Shown in pieces: positions 55,101 through 64,000 of a DNA stretch of 64,000 nt. The position numbers and the translations under genes were made by a program. Source of the stretch: Xanthostigma xanthostigma (taxonomy: Eukaryota > Arthropoda > Insecta > Raphidioptera > Raphidiidae); contig OY754469.1 of NCBI GenBank assembly GCA_963575645.1, positions 46,086,753 through 46,150,752 of the forward strand. The letters are read 5' to 3'. How positions within the stretch are numbered: the stretch's first letter is position 1; each line of letters begins with the position of its first letter. The notes below the pieces were generated by a model. That model worked only from the letters and a program-made list of their open reading frames with translations. It was not told where the DNA came from and did no database searches.

Positions 55101-55260
55101 CTAGAGTGACCTGTGCGAATTATTCGCACTAAATAAGTATAATAATTATCACTTTACAAAATTATTTTTTAAATATGATTGCAGGTATTCAATTCGTTTC
55201 TAATTTTGCACACTGCTTATAACGTTCTTCTTTTTGTTGTATTACAATATGAAGCTCAGA
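55101..55260 (-). mobile_element. Helitron family B, solo 3' end
   Basis: Begins CTAG, then hairpin GTGCGAATTATTCGCAC, and stops after 160 bp at ATGAAGCTCAGA, where the next copy starts directly with its own CTAG. Confidence 0.82.
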
Positions 55261-55848
55261 CTAGCGTGACCTGTGCGAATTATTCGCACTAAATAAGTAT
55301 AATAATTATCACTTTACAAAATTATTTTTTAAATATGATTGCAGGTTTTCAATTCGTTTCTAATTTTGCACACTGCTTCTTTTTGTTGTATTACAATATG
55401 AAGCTCAGATGACAGATCGAAGAAATATTTTACTAAAATTGTCATATAGAGGCGCAAGTAGCAAAAGCGTTGAGCTAAGCCGTCAGATGGCATCATGCAG
55501 CATTGCTGTGACGTTGTTCAGCGTTGCTCGCTGTTTCAAAATTAAAGCCGTCAGATGGCACTATGCAGTATTGTGTCTGTTGTATTACAATATGAAGGTC
55601 AGATGACAGATCGAAGTGTTGACGTTGTTTCAAAATTAAAGCCGTCAGATGGCAGACGTTGTTCAGCGTTGCTGTATTTTAATTAATTTACAAAAACAAA
55701 AGCAATAATAATTTTGTTAGTTGTCGATGTCAGTAGAGCAAGCAATTATCTGTAAAATGATATATAATTTATGTGGAGAAATTGTGTGGTTTTTTTCTAA
55801 AAAGGAAGGCAAACATCTTTAACCTTAGCGTATTAATATAATATATGA
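55261..55848 (-). mobile_element. Helitron family B, complete copy
   Basis: CTAG and hairpin at the plus-strand left, GA (TC on the minus strand) at 55847-55848 with T beyond. It is collinear with 22776-23352 apart from small indels. Confidence 0.85.
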
Positions 55849-56191
55849 TTTGTTTGAACTTAGCGAATATCGAAAGCCGTATTATTAGCAAACATCTTCA
55901 GTGAAAAACGTGCATTAGGTTTTGTAGCGATGAGGGGTTAATCAAATGAGTAAAAGGATAATGATCAAGAACGCAATTTTACCCAACGACCAAAAAAAAA
56001 AAAAAGGTAATAATTGGGAACGTCTTTTTTTGCAAAGCTTCTGTATGGCGTGTAGGCAATTTAACATTGGTTCTTGTCAGAATGTTAACAGATTATATAC
56101 CTAGCCGAACGTTTGCTTGACTATATACGTGACTCTATTTCTTCTCTGTCCGTTTCAGCAGTTCTACCTTATTCTGTCTCGCTAATACTAC

Positions 56192-56868
56192 TGTAACGAG
56201 ACGCCGCTGGATGCGACAACAATACGCACGTTGTCGTCGGAACCACATAGACAACAATAAGCACATTGTTGTCGGAGGTACATAGACAACAATACGCACA
56301 TTGATGTCGGTGCCGCGCAGACAACAAAACTCACATTGTCGTCGGAGCCGCGTAGACAACAATACACACATTGTTGTCGGAACCGCACCGAAGATTGCGA
56401 CGTTTTGAGAATGCTCCAGAACCTCTATAAGCGGAGCAGAAACGGTCCGGAAGTCAGTGTGGGCCAACGAGTGAGTTAACAGTTCTAGTGCGAAATAAAT
56501 AAACAGTCGGTATCGTGAACAAGTACTGAGGTAACTGTTGTGACATAAATAATTATCAGTATATTGTTGTTGTATTAAACATTGACTTTGTAGATAAATA
56601 GACATTAAATATACTGACATAAATATATAAATAGAGCTGTGTAAATAGTTAATAAAAAAGTGTGCTAAATAAATTTTGACGTGTCCTGTGTATATAGTAG
56701 TTTAGTGTTGTCATTATTGCTTAGAATTCATTGATTTTTCCGTTATTTATGTTATTTCATTTTTGCATTATTGTAGAGAAGTACTTTTTAGTTTGTTTGT
56801 TCACATTTATTTTTGTAAATAAACATTTTTACCACCAACGAAGAACAGTTTTTGTAAGGTTCGTTACA
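56192..56868. mobile_element. Solo LTR, Gypsy-like, 677 bp
   Basis: TGTAACG at the left and CGTTACA at the right are inverted, with TG...CA ends. A 4-bp target duplication CTAC lies at 56188-56191 and 56869-56872. Inside are a TATAAG-type box (about 56428) and AATAAA signals (about 56494, 56667), in the order U3-R-U5 on the plus strand. No internal retroviral coding is adjacent, so it is solo. Confidence 0.75.
56216..56389 (+). repeat. 35-bp minisatellite in the LTR, five units
   Basis: GACAACAATACGCACATTG and TTGTCGGAACC recur five times at exact 35-base spacing. It lies in the presumed U3 region, before the TATA-like box. The 161-codon minus-strand frame across it is a by-product. Confidence 0.88.
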
Positions 56869-57096
56869 CTACTGTTTTCGTCGCTTAGAAAGAATTCAAA
56901 ATACGTTTCTCTATAAATTTCTTCACCTTCTGTTGGTTTCAGTGAGTAATAATTTATATAATTCGCTGATAAATGGTTTCGAATATATTAAACAGGGGTT
57001 GAACGAAAACGTGTATTGAAATAATGAAAAGTGCATCTGTTACTATGGACAGGAATTGCAGTTTTACTGCGGTGAAAAGAAAAAAAAATATTCATA

Positions 57097-57516
57097 CTAG
57101 AGGGGCCGGCCCGGCATCACCCGCGTGCGATAGATATCATTCTGCAAAATGTATTTCGTTTGCATCTCGGCGTCTGAACTAATAGCATTGAGTAAATTCT
57201 ACCAGATTTGGTTCTGAACTAATAGCTTCAAGCGAATTCTATCAGGTGTCGCTACATGGTACTAAAACAGTTTTTTTTTTGTTTGCTTCTGAACTAATAG
57301 CTTTTAGCAAATTCTATCAGACGTCGTTATATGTTACTAAAACAGTTTTTTTGACAAAACGCCGTACTTTTGTACAAATTACTTATTTAATAAAAACTAT
57401 TCTATAGTGTAAGTTGAACCAAGCAGGACAGATTGACAAAATTTCATTAAAATCGGTTCAGTGGTTCCGGAGATTAGCGCGGACGAAATTGTGACACGAG
57501 AGTTTTTATAATATGA
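57097..57516 (-). mobile_element. Non-autonomous Helitron, family A copy 3
   Basis: On the minus strand: TCATATTATAAAAACTCTCG to GGGCCGGCCCCTCTAG followed by T, 420 bp. It includes CGGAACCACTGAACCG and three ACATCTG/TTAGTTCAGA units. It is the most complete copy of family A here. Confidence 0.78.
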
Positions 57517-58025
57517 ATATTCAGCATGTATTGCTGATATAGCATTTCTTTTTTAATAAAATAACATTTGCGTAAGTAGTTTAGATATAACATTGATGCG
57601 GTTTTCTAATTTAATGCGTGGCATGTATTGAAAGCATTTCAATTACAAGATTTATAAGGAATACATCCATTGAAAGGAATCAGTTCGATATTACTAAGAA
57701 AATCAGATTTCTCAAGCTTCTTATATGTACACGCTTGAAAATCTTTATTACGTCATGTATGCCGATACACTACCAATCAGAAATTTGAATACATTTACCA
57801 ATTTACACAAATTAATTTCTATCAATAACGCTTCACTTAACACAAATAGTTCAAAGGAAACAACATTCGCCAAAGACTGAGTATTTTGGCAAGATTTGAT
57901 TTATTTCATTAATAAAAAAATCAAAATAGGTACATTAAACTTTTAAAGCATAATTTACAGTAAGAAAAAAAGTACTTTCAGCTTAAATTTATTTTGAAAG
58001 TCATACCAAAAGAATTGATTTAGGT
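57517..58025. other. Nothing recognised
   Basis: AT-rich, without visible features. Confidence 0.4.
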
Positions 58026-58033
58026 ATTCAGGC

Positions 58034-58378
58034 CAGTGTTTCCACCTTACAGTATTTTTTCTCTAAATTTAGGGGAATTTTTTTCAATTCAGGGACATGT
58101 TTAGGGTATATATTTTTTTAGGTTAATTTTTAAAATTTTAAAATATTTTTACACGGCCCTAATTAAAATATTAAAAAATACCAATTTAAAAACACAGCAC
58201 AAGCACTCCTACGTCAGCTGATCTAAATACTGACCCTGTATTACCGACAGTAGAAGTTTAAGAATTTAATTATTAGTTAATTAATACACATTTTAAGAAT
58301 AATTTATTATTATTTATAACATTCGATTTTTAAAAATTTAGGGTTAAGAAAAAATCAATATTCAAAGTGTCAACACTG
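58034..58378. mobile_element. hAT MITE, 345 bp
   Basis: Perfect 8-bp target duplication attcaggc (58026-58033, 58379-58386). Ends CAGTGTTTCCACCTT and AAAGTGTCAACACTG. No coding. Confidence 0.88.
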
Positions 58379-58968
58379 ATTCAGGCCAACTTCTAACGCC
58401 AAATACCGTTCTAATTGCCGTCGAAAAGAGAACGAAAAAACCCAAACGACTACGGATCATGCACAGTCGATACAAAAAACAGTTTTACTGAACACATTTA
58501 CGAAAAATTTACGGCGCGGACCCGAACTGCGCCTTTCTTCAGTGCTTTTCACAAATATTATTTCTAGATTTGTATTAACTTTCGAACATAAATGTAAAAT
58601 ATATCTAGATTGTGGAGTCTAGACAGTGTACACATATTTACGGAAACATTCTTTAGAGTTCAATATTTGTTTACGGAGATATAGGCTTCGAGATAGAAAT
58701 CCGCAAGACGTAAAAACTCGAGATGCGGTTTCGAATTAATATGGTGCAGTAAAAAGTTGAGAACGAAATACTTATTTTATGTATATTAATTCTCTAATCG
58801 CCAAGTATTTTGAAATTTAAAAAAAATCAAAGTAAACTCCAAAAATTGTATAACTAAAACATTTAACTTGAACAAAAAAATCGTCTTCTTGTAAGTTTAT
58901 CGAATTCTTTGGGTGTTTTGTATATTACCTTAATGTGGAAAACATGCTTCCAAAATTTTCGCCTGTCT

Positions 58969-59135
58969 GTCTGTTTCTACTAGCATCACTCGAGGAATGA
59001 TTAGACAGATTTCGATGAAACTTGAAGCACCATAAATTTACCTACCCAAACGTCTGTTTCTACTAGCATCACTCGAGAAAGATTAGACCGATTTCGATGA
59101 AACTTGGAACACCATAAACTCACCTACCCAAACTT
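58969..59135 (+). repeat. Tandem duplication, about 80-bp units
   Basis: GTCTGTTTCTACTAGCATCA, then CGATTTCGATGAAACTTG and the ACCATAAA...CACCTACCCAAAC block, twice. The phrase resembles the 5' region of some Helitrons, but no TC start or CTAG end was found. Confidence 0.65.
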
Positions 59136-59525
59136 GTAATGTGTATTTTTAATCCGATGGAGATAAGGTTTATGCCAAGACTGAGATGAAAGCAGGCGAG
59201 ACAGCAAAAAAAGGTAGAATTATTACCCAAAAAAAAAAATCAAAATATAGCCTGATATTAGTGACGAGTGTGACAGATCCTTTAAGGTTACGGAATTCTC
59301 ATTATAGAGACAGCGCATTATAATGTATGTGTATCAAGCAGTACGCAATCCCTAAGTACTTTTCAATCGGATTAGAGTTAACCCTAAAAGGCGAGAGACT
59401 TGGAAGTGTATTCGTCTATGCGGGGGTAATAGCTGTTGAAGAATGAATAATATAAAACTCGATGCGTGCACTCGAAGCTTCCGGATGACAGTGGCGTCTC
59501 AGCACTTCTGTTCTGTTTTCGGAAA

Positions 59526-60020
59526 GGACTCCGCATAAACCTTATGGGATTTGGTTCTCGGTTAAATTGATCGAAGATTGTTTTATTTTATAGTTTAAAA
59601 GTCACTAAGAAACGTATCCATGAGCGCATAGCCTAAAACCCAAATAGATTTTTAGCTACAGACATGTTTAGCGAGATTTTAGATATAGGGATATCCATTG
59701 AAGTCACAATCTTTAAAAATTCTAAGCTCTAGAAATATGTTTTCGAGCGCGTTGAATACGAATATATGACATTATTATGACACCTAGTTTTCGACTATTT
59801 TACTATTTCTAAAAAAAAGTGCCAAAGTTGAACATGAAACACGTGAATTCAATCGATATCCCTATATCTAAAATCACGCTAAACATATCTGCAGCTAAAA
59901 ATCTATTAGCTTTTAGGCTATGCGCCAATGGACACTTTTTTAGCGACCTTTAAGCCATAAAATAAAATCATTTTCGATCAATTTAATCGAGAACCAAATC
60001 CCGTAAGGTTTGTGCAAGGT
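59526..60020. mobile_element. Long-TIR MITE, family G copy 2
   Basis: Arms GCATAAACCTTATGGGATTT and AAATCCCGTAAGGTTTGTGC, with internal blocks as in 11617-12139. The middle is different in detail (TCGAGCGCGTTGAATACG). Confidence 0.75.
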
Positions 60021-60107
60021 CATTTATGTTTTATATCCGTCAGGCATTCACGACAGCTCCTATTTTTCTTTTCTTTATAACAATATAATAATAAATTCCT
60101 CTAACTC

Positions 60108-60533
60108 CTAAGTGGAACATAGGGCCTCTACGAAAATTTTGAATCTAGTCCTATTCTTTGCCATATTTTTGACTTAAAGCCAGGTAGTTCCTTGTTCCAT
60201 AACTTCTTCACGAATAGTTCTTCTCTTTTTATTTTTGGTCTTCCTCTTTTTCGATATCCCTGTGGGTCCCAATCAAAGGCTCTCTTCGCTATGTCATCTG
60301 TTTTTCGCAGCGCGTGCCCAATCCAATTCCATTTCCTACGTTTTATGGTTACCTACACGGATTTGTTCAATTCATGCACGTTTCCAAAATCCGAGACGTG
60401 TTCGTACCATTTCACCTTGAGGATTGTTCTAAGACATTTGTTTATGAAGATTTGTAGTTTAGTTGTTAAGGCTTTCGTCACTTTCCAGGTTTCTTGTTCA
60501 TATATAGAAGGACCGATTTTACATTTGACTTAA
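60108..60533 (-). pseudogene. LINE reverse transcriptase C-terminal region, broken
   Basis: The minus-strand frame reads EQETWKVTKALTTKLQIFIN, then KCLRTILKVKW, a TAG, and RRKWNWIGHALRKTDDIAKR followed by AFDWDPQGYRKRGRPK. After a frameshift: RRTIREEVMEQGTTWL, stop, then a tail ending EALCST and TAG at 60108-60110. The ETW...INKCLR...W-x-WIGH-x-LRK...WDPQG-x-RKRGRP order is the usual region after the RT domain in many insect LINEs. Two stops and one frameshift make it dead. The 3' side has a short ATT-rich tail. Confidence 0.82.
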
Positions 60534-61178
60534 AAATGCGTAACTTTGTACTTTCAAAAATTATGCTTGAATGCCCAATACGATTTAAACTTCCGAACGG
60601 TTGGGACACTTTTCTTTAGGTCTCTTATTAAAGAGCCAATACAGCCTAAGAAGTACAAAATTCCGTACGTCATTGTACTTTGTGTAACAAGTCTTTCCAC
60701 ACAGGCATGAGAGAAGAACGAAATGTGTCACATCCAGCTGGCGTAGGCCGTAGTCGTGTGCCTGTGGCTCGTAGGCGTCACGTGCTGATAGAACCGTGTC
60801 AATCATCTTACGCCGTTCCTCTCGCGTTCCTTCTTCGTTCTTTCATCACAACAGCATCCACTCTATGCTAAATCTACACACAACGCCTTTCAAAACTTCC
60901 GAGACTTACAATCCACAAAATGTGAACAAATCTATTTTTTCTCGTTTCTGTGATTTTGAGTGAAAGTAAAGTAAAGACAGCTCGGTGCCCCGGTACTTCC
61001 CCCGCATCCTCACCGAACACCGCCAGTGTATTCCCCAGCGATTGAACTGTTTGACATGTTTCGTGCGCACACGTCATCAGTGTCCTGAAAGTATGGGATA
61101 ATAAACAGATTACGCAAGAATATATTTAAATATGTGACGTAAAATGTTGAAAGAATTGGTACTTTACTGCACACCACA
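60534..61178. other. Unassigned, mixed composition
   Basis: 60690-61080 is GC-richer, with short frames on both strands, none recognised. Confidence 0.4.
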
Positions 61179-61605
61179 TTGTTGTCTGTAAAGTCGGTTT
61201 ACGGACGATAGTTTTACGTGATAACGTATTCCGCTAGAATATCATATTTAATAATATATAACCTAAATGTTAGTAGCTGTAAAACTATATTTTTACCGAC
61301 TAATAATTTGATCAACCAAAGCAAAATACATATTTTTAAGCAATTATAAAAGACATTTAGAAGAATGTGTATATATTATATATTTGTTAACAAACCGTAT
61401 AATTTATCTAGGCCATCTGTCAGATGTAGCTTTCGCTGGAACAGCCGAAAAAAATGTTGAACGCACACTACTCTCTGACGTCACGCGAGAAGAGGGAGAA
61501 ATGCGGCTTGGGCCGATCGTGCATCTCTCTCGCTTGCGGAACGTTACTCTTTTTCGTGTGTGCTGGCGGTGTTTCATCAATTTATAAGACGTTATCACGT
61601 CAAAA
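61179..61605 (+). mobile_element. MITE family H copy d
   Basis: TTGTCTGTAAAGTCGGTTTA and TTTTACGTGATAACGTATTC at the left, ATTTATAAGACGTTATCACG at the right, closing TCAAAAA. The middle is longer than in copy a and includes a GACGTCACGCG and a TCTCTCGCTTGCGGAACG segment. Confidence 0.7.
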
Positions 61606-62082
61606 ACTGGGATTTAGTTCCGAATGCTGCAAGTACTGGTCATCTTCGATCGGGATGAAACTTTGGGCGTTTGTTGATCTTGGTTTTTAGGATTATGTGA
61701 TATAGAAAGGAATTAAGACGTTCACGGGTTTTTACTGCAGGAATCGGTTAATGGGTCATTTACGAAGAAAAAACCGCGGAGTGCAATTAAATTAGAGGGT
61801 GGCAATTGTAGATAGGGGTGCACCCTTTTCAGTTTTTTCAATGTATCTCGTAAACGAAGCAAAATTTCGATATACTTTATATGAAACTTTTTGTAGAGAA
61901 TTGAAATTACAATCGAAATGGCTTATTTAAGAAAATTTAAAACATGCCAAATATGTTGGAAACAGTTTCCTTTAAAATGCTGTGTTTTTTCTCTACAAAA
62001 AGCTTCGTAACAGGGCTTTAGTCACAAATGCATTTGAAAAATAGTTTCATTTTTTGTATATTTCTTAATCTAACCTATTATA
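61606..62082. other. Unassigned
   Basis: ATGTATCTCGTAAACGAAGC at about 61842 has the look of a dispersed repeat, but no copy lies in this window. Confidence 0.35.
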
Positions 62083-62190
62083 TACTTTTATTCTATACTG
62101 AGCATAGGAATAAAATTTCAATCGAACTATTAGGGTGCATACATATACTTCTGTCTTTTTTACGCCGTAAGAACTGGCGTATCCAGGAGG
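62083..62190 (+). repeat. Repeat family M copy 2
   Basis: ATACTTTTATTCTATACTGA, GGGTGCATACATATACTTCT and ACTGGCGTATCCAG match the inverse of 46174-46275. Confidence 0.6.
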
Positions 62191-63153
62191 GCAAAACAAG
62201 CACGGGGGACCCGACTTAAGAAATTTCTAATTTGCCCCCTCCTGGGCCAAAAGCTGGGTACGCCCATGTTAACGTCATAGAAAAAGACAAAGTTTTTGAA
62301 ACAGAGATACTTTATTCAGATTGAATGCATGTAGGGTACATCAACCAATCCTATCATCGGAGAAATCAGGAAATTACATCGAAGAAAGATACTTGAACGT
62401 CGAAGAAAGAGACGCAGATATATTTTCGATACGCTTTATTGGGTTCACTCACCGCACATTGAGTAGATAGGCAAGGATTCATATAGTTAATTAATATATA
62501 TATGATCCAACCATAATTATTCACCTTTCTTTACTGTTGTTCCTACATTTCTTCGACTTTGCAACATTTTAAATAATACCTACATAAACATTAATCATTA
62601 TTTACACAAAAAATTATTATGTATAATAATATTTATTGTATAAGTTCGTTATGATAATTAGTTTTAGAATACGATTTTCTTGCAAAGAAAAATACACACA
62701 TGAACTCTACATGTTCGATTTGCGCGTGCGGCATAAAAATATCAAAAACATGCAACAAACATAAAACCACAATACACAAGAAATGAATAAAAAGTACACA
62801 TAATACACTAAAATCACATAAATAACTACAACCATGCCTATTTCCGAGCTTTGAAAGTATATAAAAAAGCTAAAAGTCACGCATAGGAGTTGTTTAACTG
62901 CACCCTGACATGTGCCACACTACGTAATTCTGGTCTACGCTCACTTCTTGCGTCAAAACATGAACATTGAACACGGTAGTGGTCCACTGACATAGACAAT
63001 GGACTGCGCATTCTAACCTCAAAAGGAAAACAGAAACTCTTATTCGCCATGGGAACTGATTGTAGTACTCTCTGGTGGCAGAAAATAAAAGCTGTACCTA
63101 TATGCTTTTATCAGTTTTAAAGTAAACGGCACATAATTTATTTAGATATAATT
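62191..63153. other. Nothing recognised
   Basis: AT-rich region without visible repeats or genes. Confidence 0.4.
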
Positions 63154-63351
63154 ATGGACAATAAATTCGAAATAAATATTACTGATATTTTGGGTAATTC
63201 TAAAAGACATCTAGTAGAAGGAGAACAGATGTTTAAAGCGAATCACATTATAGTCAGGAGCAAGTACAATTTTTGGAACTTTGATTTTTCTTCATCGATT
63301 AGTTCTTTTCTGTTTATATACCTAGATCAATTTATGGGTCCAGTTCGATAA
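63154..63351 (+). CDS. Short ORF, possible degraded first exon
   Basis: ATG at 63154 opens 65 codons, beginning MDNKFEINITDILGNSKRHL and continuing VEGEQMFKANHIIV. The EGEQ-x-F-x-A-x-HI phrase recalls a region of SWIM-finger proteins found in repetitive insect gene families, but I cannot confirm this. The composition after about residue 36 changes, which could mark an exon end near CAGGAGC or simple decay. No domain is complete. Confidence 0.22.
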   Translation: MDNKFEINITDILGNSKRHLVEGEQMFKANHIIVRSKYNFWNFDFSSSISSFLFIYLDQFMGPVR

Positions 63352-64000
63352 CACTATGCACCCAAATTTTGAAATTTTTTTTTTAAGTCATAGAAAACGC
63401 TAAAATTTGACGTTCAAAAAAAAAACTTTGCGGATTATTCACAAATTTCCTCAAAAATACGTAAAAAAATGGAACTACTTTTCGTCTTTCACTGTCATTT
63501 TTTGAATCTAACCAATCAAAAATCACAAATACACGTCATAGCAACTGGTGTAGAATTATTGTATAACTATCTCACTTGGTATGCAGCTTTCGATTGTGTT
63601 ATGGAAGCAGGGTCGTATTTAGATTCGCATACCCGTTTATCGTTCACCCCGGAATTGTTTTTTTAAAAACTCAACATTTGCCCCTTCCCGTTTCACTGCG
63701 AGACAATTCGCATACCCCTTTATCAAAAAAAGCGGTGGTTTTCAATCTTCATGAAAATGTGAGTTTTAAATTTAAAATTCGTTTTATAAATTAAAATTTC
63801 CAAATACGACTCTGCCCTGAACGTTCAATTGTATTTCATTCCAACCAATTGATATTTCTATCTTTGTTTATCATAGATACAGGTATATATAACTTTCTCT
63901 TTTCTTATCACTATATAAGACAAGATAGCGATCGCTATAGTAAGTAATATACTCTTAATCAACTTACTATACCATATTTAATTTTTTTAAATTAATTTAT
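63352..64000. other. Nothing recognised to the window end
   Basis: Two overlapping short frames (63469-63794) are not recognised. No repeat ends were found. Confidence 0.4.

Noticed and set aside
56135-56620. 161-codon minus-strand frame
   Set aside because: It runs over the 35-bp minisatellite of the solo LTR and through its promoter region. The repeat length is not a multiple of three, so the repeated peptide is not preserved, as it would be in a real repeat protein.
1-64000. Endogenous viral genes
   Set aside because: I looked for capsid, polymerase, envelope and replication-protein motifs in the longer frames and recognised none. Only a solo LTR is present.

Overview
The window reads as AT-rich, repeat-dense animal DNA, most likely from an arthropod and probably an insect. 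The evidence is the mix of non-autonomous Helitrons, hAT, Tc1/mariner and Kolobok-type MITEs, tRNA-derived SINEs, LINE tails, a Gypsy-like LTR and hammerhead-like foldbacks. There is also a short GCCGGCCAAGTGCGAGTCGG repeat that I know from insect genomes. No complete host protein gene, bacterial operon, CRISPR array or recognisable viral gene is visible. Long open frames are scarce, and most of those present lie inside repeats. The species is not resolved; a hemipteroid insect is only a guess.

Layout. 0-8 kb: Helitron pieces, three hAT elements (all with 8-bp target duplications), and a decayed THAP/DDE-type transposase on the minus strand that one hAT MITE has split. 8-14 kb: a Helitron, a small unassigned ORF with TATA box and polyA signal, a 168-bp tandem duplication, a 241-bp foldback with a hammerhead-like core, nested MITEs, and another Helitron. 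14-17 kb: a 120-bp satellite array (about 12.4 units) next to a MITE, both embedded in a second satellite. 17-25 kb: a tRNA-Leu-like sequence joined to a foldback, a tandem array, a Helitron, a MITE and a SINE tail. 25-28 kb: a 2.3-kb block bounded by inverted repeats that holds a foldback and a SINE. 28-41 kb: a head-to-head Helitron dimer, several foldbacks, a Helitron carrying a tRNA-Lys-like sequence, copies of two further repeat families, LINE 3' ends, a mariner-type MITE and a Kolobok-type MITE. 41-52 kb: mostly featureless AT-rich sequence with one complete SINE and scattered repeats. 52-64 kb: pogo-type and hAT MITEs, Helitron copies, a solo LTR, two foldback or MITE families and a LINE 3' end.

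The parts do not form a pathway; the window is a record of successive insertions. Nesting gives relative ages: the THAP/DDE gene predates the hAT MITE inside it, the pogo MITE predates the MITE inside it, one 26-kb foldback predates the SINE at its edge, and the outer 14-kb satellite predates the MITE and 120-bp array. The most interesting items are the hammerhead-like foldbacks, the 120-bp array with CRE and YY1-like motifs and a higher-order repeat, the split THAP/DDE fossil, the inverted Helitron dimer and the tRNA-bearing Helitron. All family names come from motif recognition by eye, without database searches.
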